Of a stretch of 14,856 nucleotides of DNA, positions 12,212-14,856 are shown piece by piece; within the stretch, counting starts at the first letter, position 1, and every line of letters starts with the position of its first letter. The translations under genes were made by a program, and so were the position numbers. The stretch spans positions 1-14,856 of the forward strand of contig JANTHQ010000014.1 of assembly GCA_024762375.1 (NCBI GenBank), read 5' to 3'. The notes beneath the pieces are model-generated. The model saw nothing but the letters and a program-made list of their open reading frames with translations. It ran no database searches and had not been told where the DNA came from. Source of the DNA: Anaerolineaceae bacterium. Its GTDB lineage: Bacteria; Chloroflexota; Anaerolineae; 4572-78.

Positions 12212-14856
12212 ATGAATTCGGAACCATCTTTTGGAACGCTGGTTAAAGAACGGCGTAATGCTCTTGGGTTAACCCAATTTGAGTTGGGTCGCCGCGTTGG
12301 ATGTGCTGCGATTACCATTCGCAAAATCGAAGCGGATGCATTGCGACCATCGGTTCAAGTTGCCGAAAATCTTGCCCTACAATTGAAGATACCGAAAAGC
12401 GAACAACTAGCATTCATTCGGCTCGGACGGGCCACGTTGGAACCCTCCACCATTCCCGTGCCACCGCCAATGCCAGAGGAAATCGGCGGGGCAGATCTCA
12501 GCGGGTCTGCGGTGCGCGGTTTTAAACTTGGCGAGCGGCTCGGCATGGGTGGCTGCGGCGCAGTGTACCGGGCCGTACAAACAACCATCAAACGCGATGT
12601 TGTCATCAAAATTATCTTCCCATCATGGGCAAATCAACCCGATTTCATCCGCCAATTTGAAGCGGAAGCGCAGCAAATTGCCCGGCTGGAACATCCGCAC
12701 ATTGCGCCGCTTTACGATTTTTGGCGTGAACCGGGCGGCGCATATTTGGTGATGCCATTCTTTCGGGGCGGCAGTTTGCAAAAAATGCTGGAACACGCCC
12801 CGCTTCAGCCAACACAGTTATTGCCCTTGTTAGAACAAGTTTGTGCCGGATTGCATGCCGCTCATCGCGCCGGAATCATTCATCGAAACCTAAAACCGAG
12901 CAATATCCTTTTGGATAGCGATGGCAACGTTTATCTGTCCGATTTCAGTATTGCCAGAAATCTGCAATCCCAAAAGCGAAAAACCGCCTTGGCCCGCAAG
13001 TTTATTGGTTCACCGGCTTACATTGCGCCAGAGCAAATTTTGGATGACCCGGTGAGTCCGCAATCTGACATCTATTTATTGGGGATAACGCTTTTTGAGC
13101 TTATGACCGGTCAGCAACCATTCACCGGAGAAACTGACCGCGCCTATACCCAGCAACATCTCAACCGAGCCATACCCTTGCTCGCCGAAGCCAATGGCGG
13201 GGACGGAACGCCACACGCCACGCCAATGGATATGATTATTGAGCGGGCTACGGCAAAAGATCCCTCCCAACGATACCCCGATGTTTTAAATATGCTGGCT
13301 GATATTCGTAAAGCACTGATGCCCGGAATGACCATTGAGCAATTTACCGATGATGCATTGAAGGTGGATTTAGGCCCTCCGACCATCAATCTGTTTCCCG
13401 AAGCCGAAAATCCGTACAAAGGTTTGCGCCCTTTCGGGGAAGCCGACAGCATTCACTTTTTTGGACGTGAGACCCTGATTCAAACATTGTTGGCACGAAT
13501 GGCAGAGGAAACCGATTTGTTTCGTTTTCTGGCGGTGATTGGCCCCAGCGGCAGCGGTAAGTCATCGGTGGTGCGCGCCGGATTGATTCCCGCATTGCGG
13601 CAGGGCGGATTGCCCGGGTCGGAAAATTGGTTCATCGTTGAGTTACAGCCGGGTGCGCAGCCATTTGAGGCTCTGGAAACCGGATTGAAGCAGATTGCAA
13701 CCCACGCCACCGCCGATTTACTGGCCGATCTTCGGCAGAGTGAACACGGGTTGTTGCAGGCGGTAAACGGAATGCTCGCTACCGAAGATGAAATCGAACT
13801 GGTGCTGGTGATTGACCAATTCGAAGAAATTTTTACCCATTGCACCGATGGCGCAGAGCGTGCACAGTTTCTCGAGAGTTTGGTCGCAGCGGTACTGTCA
13901 CCCGACAGCCGCATTCGCATCATCATAACCCTGCGGGCAGATTTCACCGACCGCCCCTTGCTATACGCCGACTTTGGCGAATTAGTGCGCTTTAGAACTG
14001 AATTTGCCCTGCCGCTCACCACAGAAGAGATGACGGAAGCCATCTGTAAACCGGCAGAACGGGTGGGGTTGGCACTGGAACCGGGATTACCGGAAACCAT
14101 CATCGGCGATTTGGGCGAACAGCCGGGGTCGTTGCCGTTATTGCAATACACGCTCACCGAACTTTTCAACCGGCGTGTCGGGAATGCGCTCACGCTGGGC
14201 GCGTACCAGCAGGGGGGCGGCGTGCGAGGGGCACTGGCTTCTCGCGCCGACGCTTTGTATACCAGCCTCGACGAACCCAGCAAAAAAGTTGCCCGTCATC
14301 TCTTTTTGCGGCTCGTCACCCCCAGCAAACTCACCGGTGACGGGCTGACTGCGCCGGATACACGGCGGCGCGTGCTGCGCAGCGAACTCGATTCACTAAT
14401 GTCTGACGCATCATCTGCTCGCCGTCTCGATGAGGTTATTGCGCTGTTTGGTCGCCACCGGATGCTTACGTTTGACCATGACCCTGCTACCCGCGCACCT
14501 ACGGTCGAAGTGGCACACGAGGCACTCATTCGTGAATGGCAGCAGTTGCAAAATTGGTTGGATGAAGACCGGGAGTTTCTACTGTGGCAGCAACGGTTGC
14601 GGGCGGCATTATATCAATGGAAAACCAACAATCAAGATGAAGGGGCGCTATTGCGCGGCGCACCGCTGACAGAGGCAGAAAACTGGTTCAATATGCGCAA
14701 AAACGAGTTAAGCCAACCGGAACGGCGTTTCATTCAAGCCGGCATTGCATTGCGTGCCACAAAAATCAAGGCGCAAGAAGACATGTACCGCCGTGACCTG
14801 GAATCGGCGCAAAAACTGGCAGAAACAGAGCGAAACGCGGCCAGTCGACTGCGAAT
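12212..14856 (+). CDS. XRE HTH - protein (pseudo)kinase - nSTAND1 NTPase fusion (partial, C-terminus off the right edge)
   Basis: An uninterrupted frame of 881 codons with no stop before the edge. Residues 7-62 are an XRE-type HTH (GTLVKERRNALGLTQFELG). A Pro-rich linker leads to a Ser/Thr kinase fold (about 103-370): G-loop LGMGGCGAVY (110-119), Lys133 in VVIKII, alpha-C Glu152, APE 272-274 and D286 in SDIYLLG. The catalytic loop reads HRNLKPSN, so N226 replaces the catalytic Asp. DFG is DFS (244-246). From 400 an nSTAND1 module begins with NPYKGLRPF and FFGRE, has Walker A GPSGSGKS (444-451) and Walker B LVLVIDQFEE (530-539), and ends with the family motif VAHEALIREW (767-776). The last 40 residues are charged and helical. 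Such proteins usually continue into WD40 or other repeats. ATG 12212 has AAAGGAG six bases upstream. Probable role: ligand-sensing signalling or conflict-system STAND protein. Confidence 0.9.
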   Translation, partial: MNSEPSFGTLVKERRNALGLTQFELGRRVGCAAITIRKIEADALRPSVQVAENLALQLKIPKSEQLAFIRLGRATLEPSTIPVPPPMPEEIGGADLSGSAVRGFKLGERLGMGGCGAVYRAVQTTIKRDVVIKIIFPSWANQPDFIRQFEAEAQQIARLEHPHIAPLYDFWREPGGAYLVMPFFRGGSLQKMLEHAPLQPTQLLPLLEQVCAGLHAAHRAGIIHRNLKPSNILLDSDGNVYLSDFSIARNLQSQKRKTALARKFIGSPAYIAPEQILDDPVSPQSDIYLLGITLFELMTGQQPFTGETDRAYTQQHLNRAIPLLAEANGGDGTPHATPMDMIIERATAKDPSQRYPDVLNMLADIRKALMPGMTIEQFTDDALKVDLGPPTINLFPEAENPYKGLRPFGEADSIHFFGRETLIQTLLARMAEETDLFRFLAVIGPSGSGKSSVVRAGLIPALRQGGLPGSENWFIVELQPGAQPFEALETGLKQIATHATADLLADLRQSEHGLLQAVNGMLATEDEIELVLVIDQFEEIFTHCTDGAERAQFLESLVAAVLSPDSRIRIIITLRADFTDRPLLYADFGELVRFRTEFALPLTTEEMTEAICKPAERVGLALEPGLPETIIGDLGEQPGSLPLLQYTLTELFNRRVGNALTLGAYQQGGGVRGALASRADALYTSLDEPSKKVARHLFLRLVTPSKLTGDGLTAPDTRRRVLRSELDSLMSDASSARRLDEVIALFGRHRMLTFDHDPATRAPTVEVAHEALIREWQQLQNWLDEDREFLLWQQRLRAALYQWKTNNQDEGALLRGAPLTEAENWFNMRKNELSQPERRFIQAGIALRATKIKAQEDMYRRDLESAQKLAETERNAASRLR

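Noticed and set aside
13480..14283. Minus-strand open frame of 267 codons inside the kinase-STAND gene
   Set aside because: Ser/Arg-rich shadow of the nSTAND1 coding sequence. The Walker motifs are on the plus strand.
1..14856. CRISPR array, tRNA or rRNA genes, insertion sequences
   Set aside because: No regularly spaced direct repeats, no cloverleaf-like segments, no transposase-like frames and no ribosomal RNA signatures were seen.

Overview
The window looks like part of a chromosome from a free-living bacterium of moderate-to-high GC. A large protein fusing an XRE helix-turn-helix, a Ser/Thr kinase fold and an nSTAND1 NTPase suggests Chloroflexota (Anaerolineae-like). This taxonomic call is an inference from domain style, not from a marker gene.

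Region 1 (1-8287, all minus strand) is a hexitol phosphotransferase (PTS) locus. In transcription order it reads: a BglG/MtlR-type regulator (6677-8287); the mannitol-type PTS split into separate IIC (5362-6438), IIB (4975-5298) and IIA (4529-4978) genes; a one-piece HPr-Enzyme I fusion (2518-4500); an unusually long zinc-type dehydrogenase (629-2407); and a PfkB-family hexose-phosphate kinase that runs off the left edge (1-663). The locus is self-contained. It carries both general energy-coupling proteins, the sugar-specific permease, two catabolic enzymes and its own regulator. There is no MtlD-type mannitol-1-phosphate dehydrogenase in view. A SorE/YggP-like dehydrogenase next to a fructose-1-phosphate-kinase-like enzyme suggests a route through fructose 1-phosphate.

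Region 2 (8288-8678) is a control segment. It holds the regulator promoter with nested inverted repeats, a bidirectional intrinsic terminator and a doubtful 74-residue ORF.

Region 3 (8679-11781, minus strand) is a two-gene operon of a membrane-anchored penicillin-acylase-family Ntn hydrolase and a TetR repressor. It is driven by a near-perfect sigma-70 promoter with a palindrome over the start point, which fits TetR autoregulation.

Region 4 (about 11785-12211) is an AT-rich spacer without a convincing gene. Its right end carries two perfect inverted repeats, and the second one abuts the start codon of the next gene and overlaps its ribosome binding site.

Region 5 (12212-14856, plus strand) is one open frame of 881 codons still open at the right edge: XRE HTH, protein-kinase fold, nSTAND1 NTPase, then the start of a charged helical stretch. 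The kinase has Asn in place of the catalytic Asp (HRN instead of HRD) and DFS instead of DFG, so it is probably a pseudokinase inside a STAND-type sensor. This is the most unusual protein in the window.
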